DNA from: Mycobacterium barrassiae
Lineage (GTDB): Bacteria > Actinomycetota > Actinomycetes > Mycobacteriales > Mycobacteriaceae
Length of the DNA: 45,783 bases
Assembly (NCBI RefSeq): GCF_025822765.1
Contig: NZ_JACKUK010000031.1
Location: forward strand, 1 to 45,783
Direction of reading: 5' to 3'
Shown here: in pieces, positions 1 to 8,531 of the stretch
Numbering within the stretch: position 1 is the stretch's first letter
Layout: each line of letters opens with the position of its first letter
The notes under the pieces: model-generated
Seen by the model: only the letters and a program-made list of their open reading frames with translations
Told to the model about the DNA's origin: nothing
Database searches by the model: none
Translations under genes and position numbers: made by a program

Positions 1-43
1 CGCGCGTCGCCAACGACACGCTCACCACACTGACTATCGGAGG

Positions 44-86
44 AAGCAAAAGAGGCGCCGTCGGGGTAGCTCCCCGGCGGCGCCTC
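44..86 (-). terminator. Intrinsic terminator after cobIJ
   Basis: A near-perfect inverted repeat (arms 52-66 and 72-86, one T/G mismatch, 5-nt loop) is followed on the minus strand by TTTTGCTT. It lies about 32 bp after the cobIJ stop codon, so it most likely ends the minus-strand cob transcript. On the plus strand no T-tract follows, so it is not a good bidirectional terminator. The bases to its left are too few to assign to a gene. Confidence 0.75.
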
Positions 87-117
87 ACCTTGCCCTCTTG
101 ACAAACTTCTCTACATA

Positions 118-1596
118 TCAGGTGGGGTAGCGGCGCGGCGTGAAGACGGTGTCGCCGGCTTCGCTCAGATACCACTGGGTCTGCGACGACCCGACGATGA
201 GAAGCGTTCGCATATCGACATCGGTCTGGTCGAGGTCGGCCAGCCGGACCACCTTGACCTCTTCGGAAGGGCCCGACACGTCGCGCCCGATGACCACGGG
301 CGTGCCGGGGTCACGGTATTCGAGCAGCAGGTCGCGCATCGCCCCAACCTGCCAGGTGCGACTCTTCGACGCGGGGTTGTAGATGGCGAGCACCAGATCG
401 GCGGCCGCCCCTGCCGTCAAGCGCGCCGCGATCACATCCCACGGCTTCAGCCGGTCGGACAGCGAGATGACGGCGTAGTCGTGGCCCAACGGGGCGCCCA
501 CCCGGCTGGCGACTGCCTGTGCGGCCGTCATCGCCGGAACGACGCGAACCCGGACGCCGGGCCACTGCTTGGCCTCCTCGAGCACCGCCGTGGCCATCGC
601 GAAGACACCCGGATCGCCGGAGGACACCACCGCCACGGCGCGGCCCTGCTCGGCCAGCGTGCATGCCAACCGGGCGCGGGCGGGTTCGTCGGTGTTGTCG
701 CTGGGATGGCGCCGTTGACCGTCGCGGCTTCCGATGCGGTCCAGATAGGGGCCGTACCCGATGAGGTCGGTCGCCGCCGCCACCTCGCGACGGCTCTGAG
801 GCGTCATCCAGGCGGTGTCGCCGGGGCCGAGGCCGACCACCGCGACGCTGCCGGTCGTCGACTCGCGTCGCGGCGTTCCCGGCAGCATCGCCAGCGAGAA
901 GTACGGCACCGACGTCTCGTCGACGTCACCCGCGCCCAGCACCCGCTGCGCCGGCGTGCTCGCGCGCTCCACGTAAAAGGCCTCGTCCAGGCGCCCGCTC
1001 GCCGAAAGTGCCTCCCGCACCGCGGGATACGAACGCCCCAGCTTGAGCACGACGGCGGCGTCGGTGTCGCTCAGCCTGCGTTTGAGCTCACCGATCGGAA
1101 GTGTGCCGGGCAGAATCGTCAGCACCTCGTCGCCCTGGACCAGGGGAGTGCCGGTCGCCGCCGATGCGGCGCTCACCGACGTCACACCGGGAACGATCAC
1201 CGCGTCGAACCGCTCCGTGAGGCGGGTGTGCATGTGCATGTAGGAGCTGTAGAACAGCGGGTCACCCTCGGCGAGAAGGGCGACGTCGCGCCCGGCGTCG
1301 AGATGCGCGGCGATCCGGTCGGCGGATTCGCGGTAGAAGTCCTCCATGGCGCCGGCGTAGCCGCCGGGATGGTCCGTGGTTTCGGTGGTCACCGGATAGA
1401 CCAGATGCTCCTCGATCTGGCCTTCGCGCAGATACGGCTCGGCGATACCTCGCGCGATGCTCTTTCCGTGCCGGGCGCTGTGGTACGCCACCACGTCGGC
1501 CTCGCCGATGACGCGCGCCGCTTTGACGGTCACCAGCTCCGGGTCGCCGGGTCCCAGGCCGACGCCCCACAGGGTTCCTCGCTTGTCTGCCGTCAT
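118..1596 (-). CDS. cobIJ: CobIJ: precorrin-2 C20- / precorrin-3B C17-methyltransferase
   Basis: A 492-aa fusion of two SAM-dependent tetrapyrrole methylases of the aerobic cobalamin pathway. The N-terminal half (about 1-240) is CobI, methylating C20 of precorrin-2, with the SAM-site motif [13 protein letters not shown] near the start. The C-terminal half begins at [16 protein letters not shown] (about 245) and is CobJ, which methylates C17 and contracts the ring. The length matches the M. tuberculosis fusion annotated cobI/cobIJ (about 508 aa, from memory). The open frame extends further upstream, but the ATG at 1596 is chosen because the protein begins [19 protein letters not shown], as expected for the family, and because it overlaps the cobH stop by 4 bp (ATGA), typical of translational coupling. 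It is the last gene of cobG-cobH-cobIJ and is followed by an intrinsic terminator. Confidence 0.95.
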   Translation of the reverse strand: MTADKRGTLWGVGLGPGDPELVTVKAARVIGEADVVAYHSARHGKSIARGIAEPYLREGQIEEHLVYPVTTETTDHPGGYAGAMEDFYRESADRIAAHLDAGRDVALLAEGDPLFYSSYMHMHTRLTERFDAVIVPGVTSVSAASAATGTPLVQGDEVLTILPGTLPIGELKRRLSDTDAAVVLKLGRSYPAVREALSASGRLDEAFYVERASTPAQRVLGAGDVDETSVPYFSLAMLPGTPRRESTTGSVAVVGLGPGDTAWMTPQSRREVAAATDLIGYGPYLDRIGSRDGQRRHPSDNTDEPARARLACTLAEQGRAVAVVSSGDPGVFAMATAVLEEAKQWPGVRVRVVPAMTAAQAVASRVGAPLGHDYAVISLSDRLKPWDVIAARLTAGAAADLVLAIYNPASKSRTWQVGAMRDLLLEYRDPGTPVVIGRDVSGPSEEVKVVRLADLDQTDVDMRTLLIVGSSQTQWYLSEAGDTVFTPRRYPT

Positions 1597-2219
1597 TCGC
1601 GTTCGCTGGCAATCGAATTCACGGCGGCCGCTGCCATGGCGCTTCCGCCGCGGCGGCCCTTCACCACGAGATACGACATTCCGCGGGGACGCTCGATGAG
1701 CTCCTGCTTGGACTGCGCCGAGCCGACGAACCCCACCGGTCCGCCCAGCACCGCCGCCGGGGTGGGCGCCCCCTCGTCGACGAGCTCCAGTAGTCGGAAC
1801 AGGGCGGTCGGCGCATTGCCGATGGCCAGCACGGCGCCGCCGAGGCGGTCGGCCCACAGCTCGACACCCGCCGCCGACCGGGTGGTGCCCAGACGCTCGG
1901 CCAAGGCGGGTGCGCGATCGTCCGCGACGAGCGAGACCACCTCGTTGCCCGCGGGCAGCCGCGACTTCGTGATGCCCGCCGCCACCATTGACGAGTCGCA
2001 CAGCACCGGTGCGCCTGCGACAAGCGCGGCATGGGTCTTCGCGACGACATCGTCGCTGTAGGCGACGTGGTCGGCGACGTCGACCTGACCGCAGGTGTGG
2101 ATCAGCCGCACCACGACGCGCGCGACATCCTCGGGAAACCGCGTCAGGTCCGCCTCGGCGCGGATCGTCGCGAACGACTGCCGATAGATCTCTGCGGCGT
2201 CGCGGATGTAGTCGAGCAC
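1593..2219 (-). CDS. cobH: CobH: precorrin-8X methylmutase
   Basis: A 208-aa protein of the usual CobH length. It moves the C11 methyl group of precorrin-8X to C12, giving hydrogenobyrinate. The segment [10 protein letters not shown] carries the conserved active-site histidine (H41 here, equivalent to H43 of the Pseudomonas denitrificans enzyme). The motifs SMVAAGI and GNAPTALF, which line the substrate pocket, are present. The start is a GTG at 2219 with a purine-rich GGGTGAG sequence just upstream, 9 bp after the cobG stop. Its 3' end overlaps cobIJ by 4 bp. Pathway order and spacing support one transcript with cobG and cobIJ. Confidence 0.95.
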   Translation of the reverse strand: MLDYIRDAAEIYRQSFATIRAEADLTRFPEDVARVVVRLIHTCGQVDVADHVAYSDDVVAKTHAALVAGAPVLCDSSMVAAGITKSRLPAGNEVVSLVADDRAPALAERLGTTRSAAGVELWADRLGGAVLAIGNAPTALFRLLELVDEGAPTPAAVLGGPVGFVGSAQSKQELIERPRGMSYLVVKGRRGGSAMAAAAVNSIASERE

Positions 2220-2228
2220 CCGCTCACC

Positions 2229-3344
2229 CTACGGGTGGGTGCCACGCAGCCGGTATCCGTCTCCCGTCGCGACCAGCACGGCACCTGTCGCGGGGCTGCC
2301 GCATGCGCGTTCGCAGCCGACAAAGTGCCGGTGACCTGCGGCGGGCTCCTCGACCGCGGCTGCAGCATCGGCACGCACGTCGGCGGCGGAGTGCTCGCAA
2401 CCGGGGCTTCCGGTGCACGCGCTGACCGACAGCCACGGCGAGTTCTCGTCGAACACCAGCCCCATCGGCGCCAGCACGCGCAGCGCGACGTCGGCCACCT
2501 CCTCGTCGAGGTCGAAGACGAGAAGTGACCGCCACGGCGTGATGACCATCGGCGCGTTGATCGCCGCGAGATACTCCGCGACCCGGGCGTTGAGCACTCC
2601 CAGCGGAACCGCCGCGCCCAGCGCGACTCGTCCGTCATTCTGCTCGATCCACCCGATCGGTCCCCGCGTCACCGGCTCCCATGTTGCACCGGGTTTTGCC
2701 GTCACCGCGAAACCCGCCAACAGCTGATCGGGATTCTCGAGTTCGCTGATGCGCCAACATGTTCCGCGAGTCTCGGCAAAGCGGCCCGCCACCGTCAGCA
2801 ATGCTTTGACCGCGTCCGGCAGCGGCAGCCGCACGCCGGTGTCCCGGCCGGCGAACAACAGCGCCGCCGAGTCGTCGACAACCTGGATACCGGCGTCGGC
2901 CGCCAACCCGCTGACGTCGCCGCGTCCGTCGTCGATGCCGAACAGGAATCGGCCGGGCAGCGCCGCCAGCGCGGGCCGTGCCCGGATCTCCTGGTCCAGT
3001 TCCGCGACCATGCCGCGGATATCGACCTCAGAACCGACGCGGCCCGACAACGGCGAGGCCACGATGTTGCGCACCCGCTCGTGCGTCTCCGACGGCAGCA
3101 GGCCCGAGGCAGCCAGCGCCTCGGCGACCGCAGCGGTGTCCGTCACCGCGCGGATCTGGATGTTCCCTCGCGAGGTCAGTTCCATGGCCGGCGATGCCCA
3201 TCGAGTCGCCGCGAGCGCCAGGGTTTCGAGTTGCGGCGCGGTGATCATCCCGCCCGGTAACCGCACCCGCGCCAGCGCCCCGTCGGCGGCTGGATGAACC
3301 TGCAGCGCACCCGGGCACGCATCCTGATCGCGGGTCCTGGCCAC
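2229..3344 (-). CDS. cobG: CobG: precorrin-3B synthase
   Basis: A 371-aa nitrite/sulfite-reductase-like protein. CobG is the oxygen-dependent monooxygenase that converts precorrin-3A to precorrin-3B, a hallmark of the aerobic pathway. The C-terminal cysteines expected for the 4Fe-4S centre are visible (CTGSPGC, then CERACGSP about 30 residues later). The N-terminus ARTRDQDACPGALQVHPAADG resembles mycobacterial CobG. The frame is open for 23 more codons upstream, but I place the start at the GTG at 3344: a perfect TANNNT box (TACCGT on the minus strand) lies exactly 6 nt before it, the geometry of a leaderless mycobacterial promoter. It is the first gene of the cob transcript. Confidence 0.92.
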   Translation of the reverse strand: MARTRDQDACPGALQVHPAADGALARVRLPGGMITAPQLETLALAATRWASPAMELTSRGNIQIRAVTDTAAVAEALAASGLLPSETHERVRNIVASPLSGRVGSEVDIRGMVAELDQEIRARPALAALPGRFLFGIDDGRGDVSGLAADAGIQVVDDSAALLFAGRDTGVRLPLPDAVKALLTVAGRFAETRGTCWRISELENPDQLLAGFAVTAKPGATWEPVTRGPIGWIEQNDGRVALGAAVPLGVLNARVAEYLAAINAPMVITPWRSLLVFDLDEEVADVALRVLAPMGLVFDENSPWLSVSACTGSPGCEHSAADVRADAAAAVEEPAAGHRHFVGCERACGSPATGAVLVATGDGYRLRGTHP

Positions 3345-3356
3345 CAGTTCACGGTA
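3345..3356 (-). promoter_or_regulatory. Leaderless promoter of cobG
   Basis: On the minus strand the -10 hexamer TACCGT (3356-3351) is followed by a 6-nt spacer and then the GTG start at 3344. Mycobacterial leaderless mRNAs begin at the start codon about 7 nt after a TANNNT box. No cobalamin riboswitch is apparent, and a leaderless mRNA would leave no room for one. Confidence 0.6.
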
Positions 3357-3423
3357 CGCCGGAGTTGCTGGGGCACGTATGCGTGGCCCACTAGTTGGCG
3401 CACTCCTGCACACACGCGTGACC

Positions 3424-3484
3424 TGCGTAGATCGCGACGGTTAACCAGGAACTGAGGTAGTCGCCTACGCATGCGTTATCGCAT
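3424..3484. promoter_or_regulatory. Nested inverted repeats, cobG / 91-aa gene intergenic region
   Basis: Several inverted repeats sit in the 203-bp divergent gap: TGCGTAG (3424-3430) with CTACGCA (3465-3471), GTAG-TCGC-CTAC (3457-3468), and ATGCG-TTAT-CGCAT (3471-3484). The last overlaps the expected -35 zone of the plus-strand promoter whose likely -10 box is at 3494. They could form an operator. They do not match a cobalamin box, an M-box or a known mycobacterial operator I can name. Confidence 0.3.
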
Positions 3485-3493
3485 CAGCGCTCG

Positions 3494-3547
3494 TAATTTT
3501 CCTCGTGAAGGGCCCGAGCCGACGGGCACACAGGGTGGGAGAGAACC
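3494..3547 (+). promoter_or_regulatory. Likely -10 box and RBS of the 91-aa gene
   Basis: TAATTT at 3494-3499 fits the TANNNT -10 pattern. Transcription would start near 3506 and give a leader of about 40 nt that ends in a Shine-Dalgarno-like GGGAGAGAACC just before the ATG at 3548. Confidence 0.4.
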
Positions 3548-3823
3548 ATGACCGAGCTGACGACCGTTCGTCCGAACATCTCGACGACTACCGACCTGGT
3601 GCCTGCGCCCGGCGGCACGACACTGATCACCGAGCAGCAGGTGAGGCTCAGCACCGCAGCCGCGTTGGCCATACCGCCCGTGAGGACCAGCCGCTTCAGC
3701 GCGGTCGCCAAAGCGATGAGCGGGCTGTGCACCGCGCCGCACCAGCCCACACCCCGCTACCGTGCGAAGCGGTACGTCTATCTCGAAAACGCGCTGATGG
3801 GGCGGGAGATGGATCGGCTGTAG
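3548..3823 (+). CDS. Hypothetical 91-aa mycobacterial protein
   Basis: A small protein I cannot assign to a function. It has a threonine-rich N-terminus, a central PGGTTLITEQQVRLSTAAAL segment, an arginine/proline-rich middle, and a helical C-terminal tail ending YVYLENALMGREMDRL. There is no signal peptide and no obvious transmembrane segment. The codon use looks like that of its neighbours, and an RBS precedes the ATG, so I regard it as a real gene. The tail feels like a small mycobacterial family that I recall only loosely, so that recollection is not evidence. It converges on the TauD-like gene with a single base between the stop codons. Confidence 0.65.
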   Translation: MTELTTVRPNISTTTDLVPAPGGTTLITEQQVRLSTAAALAIPPVRTSRFSAVAKAMSGLCTAPHQPTPRYRAKRYVYLENALMGREMDRL

Positions 3824-3824
3824 C

Positions 3825-4748
3825 TCAGCTGGCCAGCCGCACCGGGCTGACCACCTCCGAATACGCCGACGCATCACCGACCACTGCGCGACTGCGCCGG
3901 CCGTGGATGTCGACTGGGATATCGCCGGCCAGTGTGACGCGGTTGAGTCGGCGGTACTGGTCGTCGTAGTCCGAGACGGCGTAGTGCTGAGTGGCCCGGT
4001 TGTCCCAGATCGCGAGGTCACCGAGCTGCCAGTTCCACCGGATGGTGTTCTCCAGCTTGGTGATCCGATGCTGGAAGAGGTTGAACAGCGTCGCTGACTC
4101 GGACGTACTCAAACCGACGAAGTGCTTGACGAACTGGCCGAGCAGCAGCACCCGCTTACCGGTTTCCGGATGCACCCGCACCACGGGATGCTCCGTCTCG
4201 TAGTAGTCGGACTCGAATTCTTCGCGATACTCGCGCTCCGTGTCGGCGAGTTCCTCCAGCCGCCGGTCGACGTCCGTCGCGTAGTCATAGACGTTGGTGT
4301 GTACCGCCCATAGGTTGTCCGCGAGTGCTCGAAGTGGTTCCGGCAACAGCTCGTACGCGGCCTCCGTATTCGCCCATGTTGTGGTGCCGCCGTACTCGGG
4401 CAGTGAAATCGCGCGCAGCAGCGACGCTTTCGGAATGCGATCGACGAAGGTGACGTCGGTGTGCCAGGCGTTGGCCTTGTCATACCGGGAGTCGATGGGT
4501 AACAGCTTGGTGCCGCGGGAGGTCACCGTGGGGTGCGCGACGGTCGGCGTGCCCAGCTTGGCCGCCAATGCGAGCTGACCGTCGTCATCGAGTCCGTGCT
4601 GATCGCGGAAGAAGATCACCTTGTGTTCGAGCAGAGCCGCGTTGATTCTCGAAACGCTCACCGGATCGATGTCGGCGCTCAGGTCGATTCCGTCAATGCG
4701 CGCGCCGATATTCGCGCTCAACTTCACAATCCGCAGCCCTGAGACCAC
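3825..4748 (-). CDS. TauD/TfdA-family Fe(II)/2-oxoglutarate dioxygenase (sulfate-ester or sulfonate cleaving)
   Basis: A 307-aa TauD-family enzyme. The HxD iron ligands are in the segment NAWHTDVTF, the distal histidine is in [12 protein letters not shown], and the 2-oxoglutarate-binding arginines are in the following YRRLNRVTL. The sequence strongly recalls M. tuberculosis Rv3406, an alkyl sulfatase of this family, with shared blocks such as [18 protein letters not shown] and [11 protein letters not shown]. The likely reaction is oxidative release of sulfate from an alkyl sulfate ester or of sulfite from a sulfonate. An ATG at 4763 is possible, but the GTG at 4748 is preferred: a GGGAGG Shine-Dalgarno sequence lies 7 nt upstream and overlaps the alternative ATG. 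It is divergent from a quaternary-amine ABC importer, with three 13-bp repeats between. Substrate unknown. Confidence 0.85.
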   Translation of the reverse strand: MVSGLRIVKLSANIGARIDGIDLSADIDPVSVSRINAALLEHKVIFFRDQHGLDDDGQLALAAKLGTPTVAHPTVTSRGTKLLPIDSRYDKANAWHTDVTFVDRIPKASLLRAISLPEYGGTTTWANTEAAYELLPEPLRALADNLWAVHTNVYDYATDVDRRLEELADTEREYREEFESDYYETEHPVVRVHPETGKRVLLLGQFVKHFVGLSTSESATLFNLFQHRITKLENTIRWNWQLGDLAIWDNRATQHYAVSDYDDQYRRLNRVTLAGDIPVDIHGRRSRAVVGDASAYSEVVSPVRLAS

Positions 4749-4824
4749 CGGGCTACCTCCCATCTGTCAAAACGAACCCGGCATACGGTGGCCTTTCGAC
4801 GGCATGTGAACAAGTCTTTTCCTC

Positions 4825-4863
4825 AGCCCGAATCGAAAGCCCGAATCGAAAGCCCGAATCGAA
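4825..4863. repeat. Three perfect 13-bp tandem repeats in a divergent promoter region
   Basis: The unit AGCCCGAATCGAA occurs three times head to tail (4825-4837, 4838-4850, 4851-4863). Each unit contains CGA-A-TCG. The array lies between the TauD-like gene (start 4748, minus) and the importer promoter (-10 at 4897, plus). Position and perfection suggest a cooperative operator for a shared regulator; replication slippage is the alternative. Confidence 0.75.
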
Positions 4864-4896
4864 TGGACTCTCCGTTTGGTTTGCGACTTGTGCGGG

Positions 4897-4908
4897 TACC
4901 GTCCCGCC
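4897..4908 (+). promoter_or_regulatory. Leaderless promoter of the ABC importer operon
   Basis: TACCGT (4897-4902) followed by exactly 6 nt and the GTG start at 4909. No Shine-Dalgarno sequence is visible, consistent with leaderless initiation. Confidence 0.6.
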
Positions 4909-5556
4909 GTGAGGGCACTGTGGGAGTACATCGCTGCCCACCATTCGCAGTTGCTGTTCGACTCCTACCAGCACGTCAGCGCCGTGGTGCAGAGCGTGCT
5001 CATCGCCACGATCGTCGGGGTCGCCATCGGCGTGCTGACGTACCGCAACCCGCTGGCCTCCAACCTCGCCACCGCGACGTCCAGCGTCATCCTCACCGTG
5101 CCGGCCTTCGCCCTGTTGGGCCTCCTGATCCCGGTGTTCGGGCTGGGCGTGGTGCCCAGCGTCGCGGCGCTGGTGCTTTATTCGCTGCTGCCGATCATCC
5201 GCAACACGATCGTCGGTCTGAACGCCGTCGATCCGGCATTGACCGACGCTGCACGAGGTCTCGGCATGGGCAGGATCTCCACCCTGGGGCGCGTCGAACT
5301 ACGGCTGGTGTGGCCGTCGATCCTGTCGGCGATGCGCGTCAGCACCCAGATGTCGATGGGTGTCCTTGCCATCGCCGCGTACGTCAAAGGCCCCGGCCTG
5401 GGCAACATCATCTTCGCGGGACTCGCCAGAGTCGGCAGCCCGACCGCCATTCCGATGGCACTCACCGGAACCCTACTCATCGTCATCCTGGCGTTGCTGC
5501 TCGATGCGATCCTGGTGCTCATCGGACGATTGACCACATCGAAAGGCATTCGATGA
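4909..5556 (+). CDS. Quaternary-amine (glycine betaine/choline/carnitine-type) ABC permease 1
   Basis: A 215-aa integral membrane protein of the ProW/OpuCB class with about five or six transmembrane helices. The loop DAARGLGMGRISTLGRVELRLVWPSILSA is the EAA motif that docks on the ATPase. A 36-bp longer open frame exists, but the GTG at 4909 is chosen because a TANNNT box lies 6 nt upstream and the protein then begins VRALWEYIAAHHSQLL, typical of the family. It overlaps the ATPase gene by 4 bp (ATGA). First gene of a four-gene importer operon with ATPase, second permease and lipoprotein. Confidence 0.88.
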   Translation: MRALWEYIAAHHSQLLFDSYQHVSAVVQSVLIATIVGVAIGVLTYRNPLASNLATATSSVILTVPAFALLGLLIPVFGLGVVPSVAALVLYSLLPIIRNTIVGLNAVDPALTDAARGLGMGRISTLGRVELRLVWPSILSAMRVSTQMSMGVLAIAAYVKGPGLGNIIFAGLARVGSPTAIPMALTGTLLIVILALLLDAILVLIGRLTTSKGIR

Positions 5557-6719
5557 CAACACAATCCGCGTCTGACTCGAGCGGTGCCCGCATCGTCCTG
5601 GACCACGTCTCGAAGGTCTATCCGGGTGCCAAGCAGCCCGCCGTCGACGACATATCACTGGACATCCCCGCGGGCGAGATCGTGGTCTTCGTCGGGCCAT
5701 CGGGCTGCGGCAAGACGACGATGATGCGGATGATCAACCGACTGAGCGAGCCGACGTCGGGGCGCATCCTCATCGACGACAAGGATGCGTTGTCGATCAA
5801 ACCGACCGAGCTGAGGCGCTCGATCGGCTACGCGATCCAGCAGGCGGGGCTGTTCCCGCACATGACAATCCGCCAGAACGTCGGCCTCGTTCCCGGGCTG
5901 CTGCGTTGGGACCGCAAGCGCATCGACGACCGCGTGGACGAACTGCTCGATCTGGTCGGGCTCGAGCCCAGCCAGTACGCCGACCGGTATCCGCGTCAGC
6001 TGTCCGGTGGCCAGCAGCAGCGGGTGGGCGTGGCACGTGCACTGGCCGCTGATCCACCGGTGCTGTTGATGGACGAGCCGTTCGGCGCGGTCGACCCGAT
6101 CACCAGGAGCACGCTGCAGGACGAATTGCTTGGCCTGCAATCCGAACTGCGCAAGACGATCGTGTTCGTCACCCACGATTTCGGCGAGGCCGTCAAACTC
6201 GGCGATCGGATCGCGGTGCTCGGCCAGCAGAGCAAGGTGCTCCAATACGACACTCCGCAGGCGATCCTGGCCAGCCCGGCAGACGACACCGTCGCCGGCT
6301 TCGTCGGGTCAGGCGCATCGCTGCGCCAACTCAGCCTGGTGCGGGTCAAGGATGTCGAGCTGCAGACGCATCCCGCCGTCCATCGCCGCGATTCGGTCGA
6401 TGATGCACGAAAGATCTTGGCCGACAGCGAGTTCGACTGGGTGGTTGTGCTCGACGATCGCGACCGGCCGGTGAACTGGGTGCGCGGGCGCAACCTCCGG
6501 CACGCCACCACGCTGGCCGAGGCCTTCGAACCGCTCGATGTGGTCAGCACCCAGTCGACGCTCGAGGACGCGCTCGAGGCGATCCTCGCCGCGCAGCACG
6601 CGTCGGCCGTCGTCATCGGGCCCGGTAGCAAGTACGTCGGCGTCGTCACACTGGACACGCTCATCGACACCATCACGCGGCTGAGGGCCGAGGCGGAATC
6701 GGACGGACACGGGTCGTGA
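5553..6719 (+). CDS. proV: Quaternary-amine ABC importer ATPase with CBS domains (ProV/OpuCA type)
   Basis: A 388-aa ATPase. Walker A is GPSGCGKTT (about 48-56), the Q-loop is near YAIQQAGLF, the ABC signature is LSGGQQQR (about 150-157), Walker B is VLLMDEPF (about 170-177), and the switch histidine is in VFVTHDFGEA. Residues about 255-385 form tandem CBS motifs (for example SEFDWVVVLDDRDRPVNWVRG and ASAVVIGPGSKYVGVVTLDTL). In OpuA/ProU-type systems CBS domains sense ionic strength or c-di-AMP, so osmotic control of uptake is plausible. It overlaps both flanking genes by 4 bp, giving tight translational coupling. The frame is open much further upstream but overlaps permease 1; the ATG at 5553 fits the family. 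Confidence 0.93.
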   Translation: MTTQSASDSSGARIVLDHVSKVYPGAKQPAVDDISLDIPAGEIVVFVGPSGCGKTTMMRMINRLSEPTSGRILIDDKDALSIKPTELRRSIGYAIQQAGLFPHMTIRQNVGLVPGLLRWDRKRIDDRVDELLDLVGLEPSQYADRYPRQLSGGQQQRVGVARALAADPPVLLMDEPFGAVDPITRSTLQDELLGLQSELRKTIVFVTHDFGEAVKLGDRIAVLGQQSKVLQYDTPQAILASPADDTVAGFVGSGASLRQLSLVRVKDVELQTHPAVHRRDSVDDARKILADSEFDWVVVLDDRDRPVNWVRGRNLRHATTLAEAFEPLDVVSTQSTLEDALEAILAAQHASAVVIGPGSKYVGVVTLDTLIDTITRLRAEAESDGHGS

Positions 6720-7483
6720 CCACCGCCGTCGACAGCTCCGCACCGAAGACGACACCTGCCGAACGTCTTCGGCTGTTGATCCAGCCTGCACTCGTTCTCA
6801 TCGTCGGCGCGGCGGTGATCTTCTGGGCGTTCAACCGCGATCTCACGGCGACCCAGCAGGAGAACATCAACGTTGGCAATGTCACGGCGTTGATCTGGCA
6901 GCATCTGTTGATCACCTTCGCCGTCACCGCGATCGTGGTGGCGATCGGCGTCCCGCTCGGGGTACTGGTGACACGTCCGGGGGCAAAGGCGTTGCGGCCG
7001 TTGTTCATCGGGATCGCCAACATCGGCCAGGCGGCACCGGCGATCGGTCTGCTGGTCCTGCTGTTTCTGTGGACGGCGAAGACGGGGTTCTGGATCGGCG
7101 TGCTGCCGATCGCCCTGTACTCCCTGCTGCCCGTGCTCGCCAGCACGATCCTGGGCCTCGACCAGGTGGACAAGTCGCTGATGGACGCCGGGCGTGGGCA
7201 AGGCATGTCGCGGAGCGCGTTACTGCTCAGAGTCGAGCTGCCACTGGCGATTCCGTACATTCTGGCCGGCCTGCGCACGTCGCTGGTGATCGCGGTGGGC
7301 ACCGCGACGTTGTCGTTCCTCGTCAACGCCGGAGGCCTCGGCATCCTCATCGACACCGGCTACAAGCTGCAGGACAACGTGACGCTGATTCTGGGCAGTG
7401 TCCTCGCGGTGTGCCTGGCGCTGCTGGTCGACTGGTTCGGCGGGCTGGCCGAGTTCTTCCTCAACCCCAAGGGGCTGCGCTGA
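6716..7483 (+). CDS. Quaternary-amine ABC permease 2
   Basis: A 255-aa ProW/ProZ/OpuCD-type permease with a cytoplasmic N-terminal tail and about six hydrophobic segments. The EAA loop reads DAGRGQGMSRSALLLRVELP. It starts with a GTG overlapping the ATPase stop by 4 bp, and its stop TGA shares one base with the lipoprotein start. Having two different permeases suggests a heterodimeric membrane channel, as in OpuC. The specific substrate cannot be read from the permease. Confidence 0.9.
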   Translation: MTTAVDSSAPKTTPAERLRLLIQPALVLIVGAAVIFWAFNRDLTATQQENINVGNVTALIWQHLLITFAVTAIVVAIGVPLGVLVTRPGAKALRPLFIGIANIGQAAPAIGLLVLLFLWTAKTGFWIGVLPIALYSLLPVLASTILGLDQVDKSLMDAGRGQGMSRSALLLRVELPLAIPYILAGLRTSLVIAVGTATLSFLVNAGGLGILIDTGYKLQDNVTLILGSVLAVCLALLVDWFGGLAEFFLNPKGLR

Positions 7484-8457
7484 TGCGCGCCGCGCTGGCT
7501 ACGGTGATCGCCGCGATCTGCGTGCTCGCGGTGTCGGCATGCGGGCTCGGCTCCGGCGGCACGGTGCCGTTCATGGTGGCGCCCGGTTCCATCAAGCGCA
7601 ACGCCGAGCTCGAGGGCGTGAAGATCACCGTGGGCTCCAAGGAGTACACCGAGCAGGTCATCATGGGCTACATCCTTGAGTACACCCTGGCCGCGGCCGG
7701 TGCCGACGTCCGCGACCTGACCGGCATCGTCGGCTCCCGCAGCACCAGGGCGGCGCAGCTGCGCGGCCAGGTCGACGTGGCCTACGAGTTCACCGGCAAC
7801 GCGTGGATCAACTATCTCGGCCACGAGAAGCCGATACCGGACAGCCGTGAACAGTACGAGGCGGTGCGCGACGAGGACCTCGAGCGCAACGACATGGTGT
7901 GGTTGCCGCCGGGCCCCATGGACGACACGTACGCGCTGGCAGCGAGCAAGAAGGTGGTCGAACGCACCGGTGTCCGGACGCTGTCGCAGTATGCCGACCT
8001 CGTCAAGACGAACCCGGAGGCGGCGAAAACCTGTGTGGACACCGAGTTCCGCGCGCGCCAGGACGGTTATCCCGGCATGGCCGCGGCCTACGGATTCGAT
8101 CCGGCGCGGGCGCAGACACCGGTGCTGCAGGTCGGCATCATCTATCAGGCGACGGCCGACGGCGATCAATGTGACTTCGGTGAGGTGTTCACCACCGACG
8201 GCCGCATCGCGGCGCTCGATCTCGTGGTGCTCACCGACGACAAGCAGTTCTTCGCCCACTACAACCCGTCGGTGACGATGAAGCGTGAGTTCTTCGACGC
8301 GCACCCGGAGATCGCCGAGGTCACCGCGCCCGTCACCGCCGCGCTCACCAACGAGGCGATCATCGAGATGAACAAACAGGTCGACGTGGAGGGTCGCGAC
8401 CCCGCCGTCGTCGCGCGCGACTGGATGGTGGCCGAGGGCTTCGTCACCGCCGATTGA
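7483..8457 (+). CDS. proX: Quaternary-amine substrate-binding lipoprotein (ProX/OpuCC type)
   Basis: A 324-aa periplasmic binding protein with a lipoprotein signal peptide: a short basic start, a hydrophobic core, and the lipobox LAVSAC ending in the acylated cysteine (about residue 19). The mature part has the OpuAC-family opening KITVGSKEYTEQVIMGYIL and the segment DVAYEFTGNAWINYL, which resembles the E-Y/F-T-G motif of choline/betaine binders. It would deliver a trimethylammonium-type solute to the two permeases. Last gene of the operon; no clear terminator follows before the monooxygenase promoter. An aromatic cage cannot be confirmed without a structure model. Confidence 0.88.
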   Translation: MRAALATVIAAICVLAVSACGLGSGGTVPFMVAPGSIKRNAELEGVKITVGSKEYTEQVIMGYILEYTLAAAGADVRDLTGIVGSRSTRAAQLRGQVDVAYEFTGNAWINYLGHEKPIPDSREQYEAVRDEDLERNDMVWLPPGPMDDTYALAASKKVVERTGVRTLSQYADLVKTNPEAAKTCVDTEFRARQDGYPGMAAAYGFDPARAQTPVLQVGIIYQATADGDQCDFGEVFTTDGRIAALDLVVLTDDKQFFAHYNPSVTMKREFFDAHPEIAEVTAPVTAALTNEAIIEMNKQVDVEGRDPAVVARDWMVAEGFVTAD

Positions 8458-8500
8458 GCAGTTAACCCCGAAATTCGTCAACATCTGCGTTCGTCCGGCG

Positions 8501-8531
8501 TAGCGTCCCGAGAATCGGGAGGCACGAAACC
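8501..8531 (+). promoter_or_regulatory. Promoter and RBS of the flavin monooxygenase
   Basis: The -10-like TAGCGT (8501-8506) would start a transcript near 8513. A strong GGGAGG Shine-Dalgarno sequence follows about 10 nt before the ATG at 8532. This is a short leadered promoter, unlike the leaderless ones nearby. Confidence 0.45.

Noticed and set aside
1-47. Start of a minus-strand gene (GTG at 25, GATAGT 7 nt upstream) or the end of a plus-strand gene
   Set aside because: Only about 8 codons or fewer are visible; neither can be distinguished from chance.
98-117. TTGACA at 98-103 as a plus-strand promoter
   Set aside because: No TANNNT box at proper spacing and no plus-strand gene follows; it lies just after cobIJ in antisense orientation.
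3345-3547. Cobalamin riboswitch or M-box before cobG or the 91-aa gene
   Set aside because: No B12-box or M-box core sequence is recognisable, and cobG appears to be leaderless.
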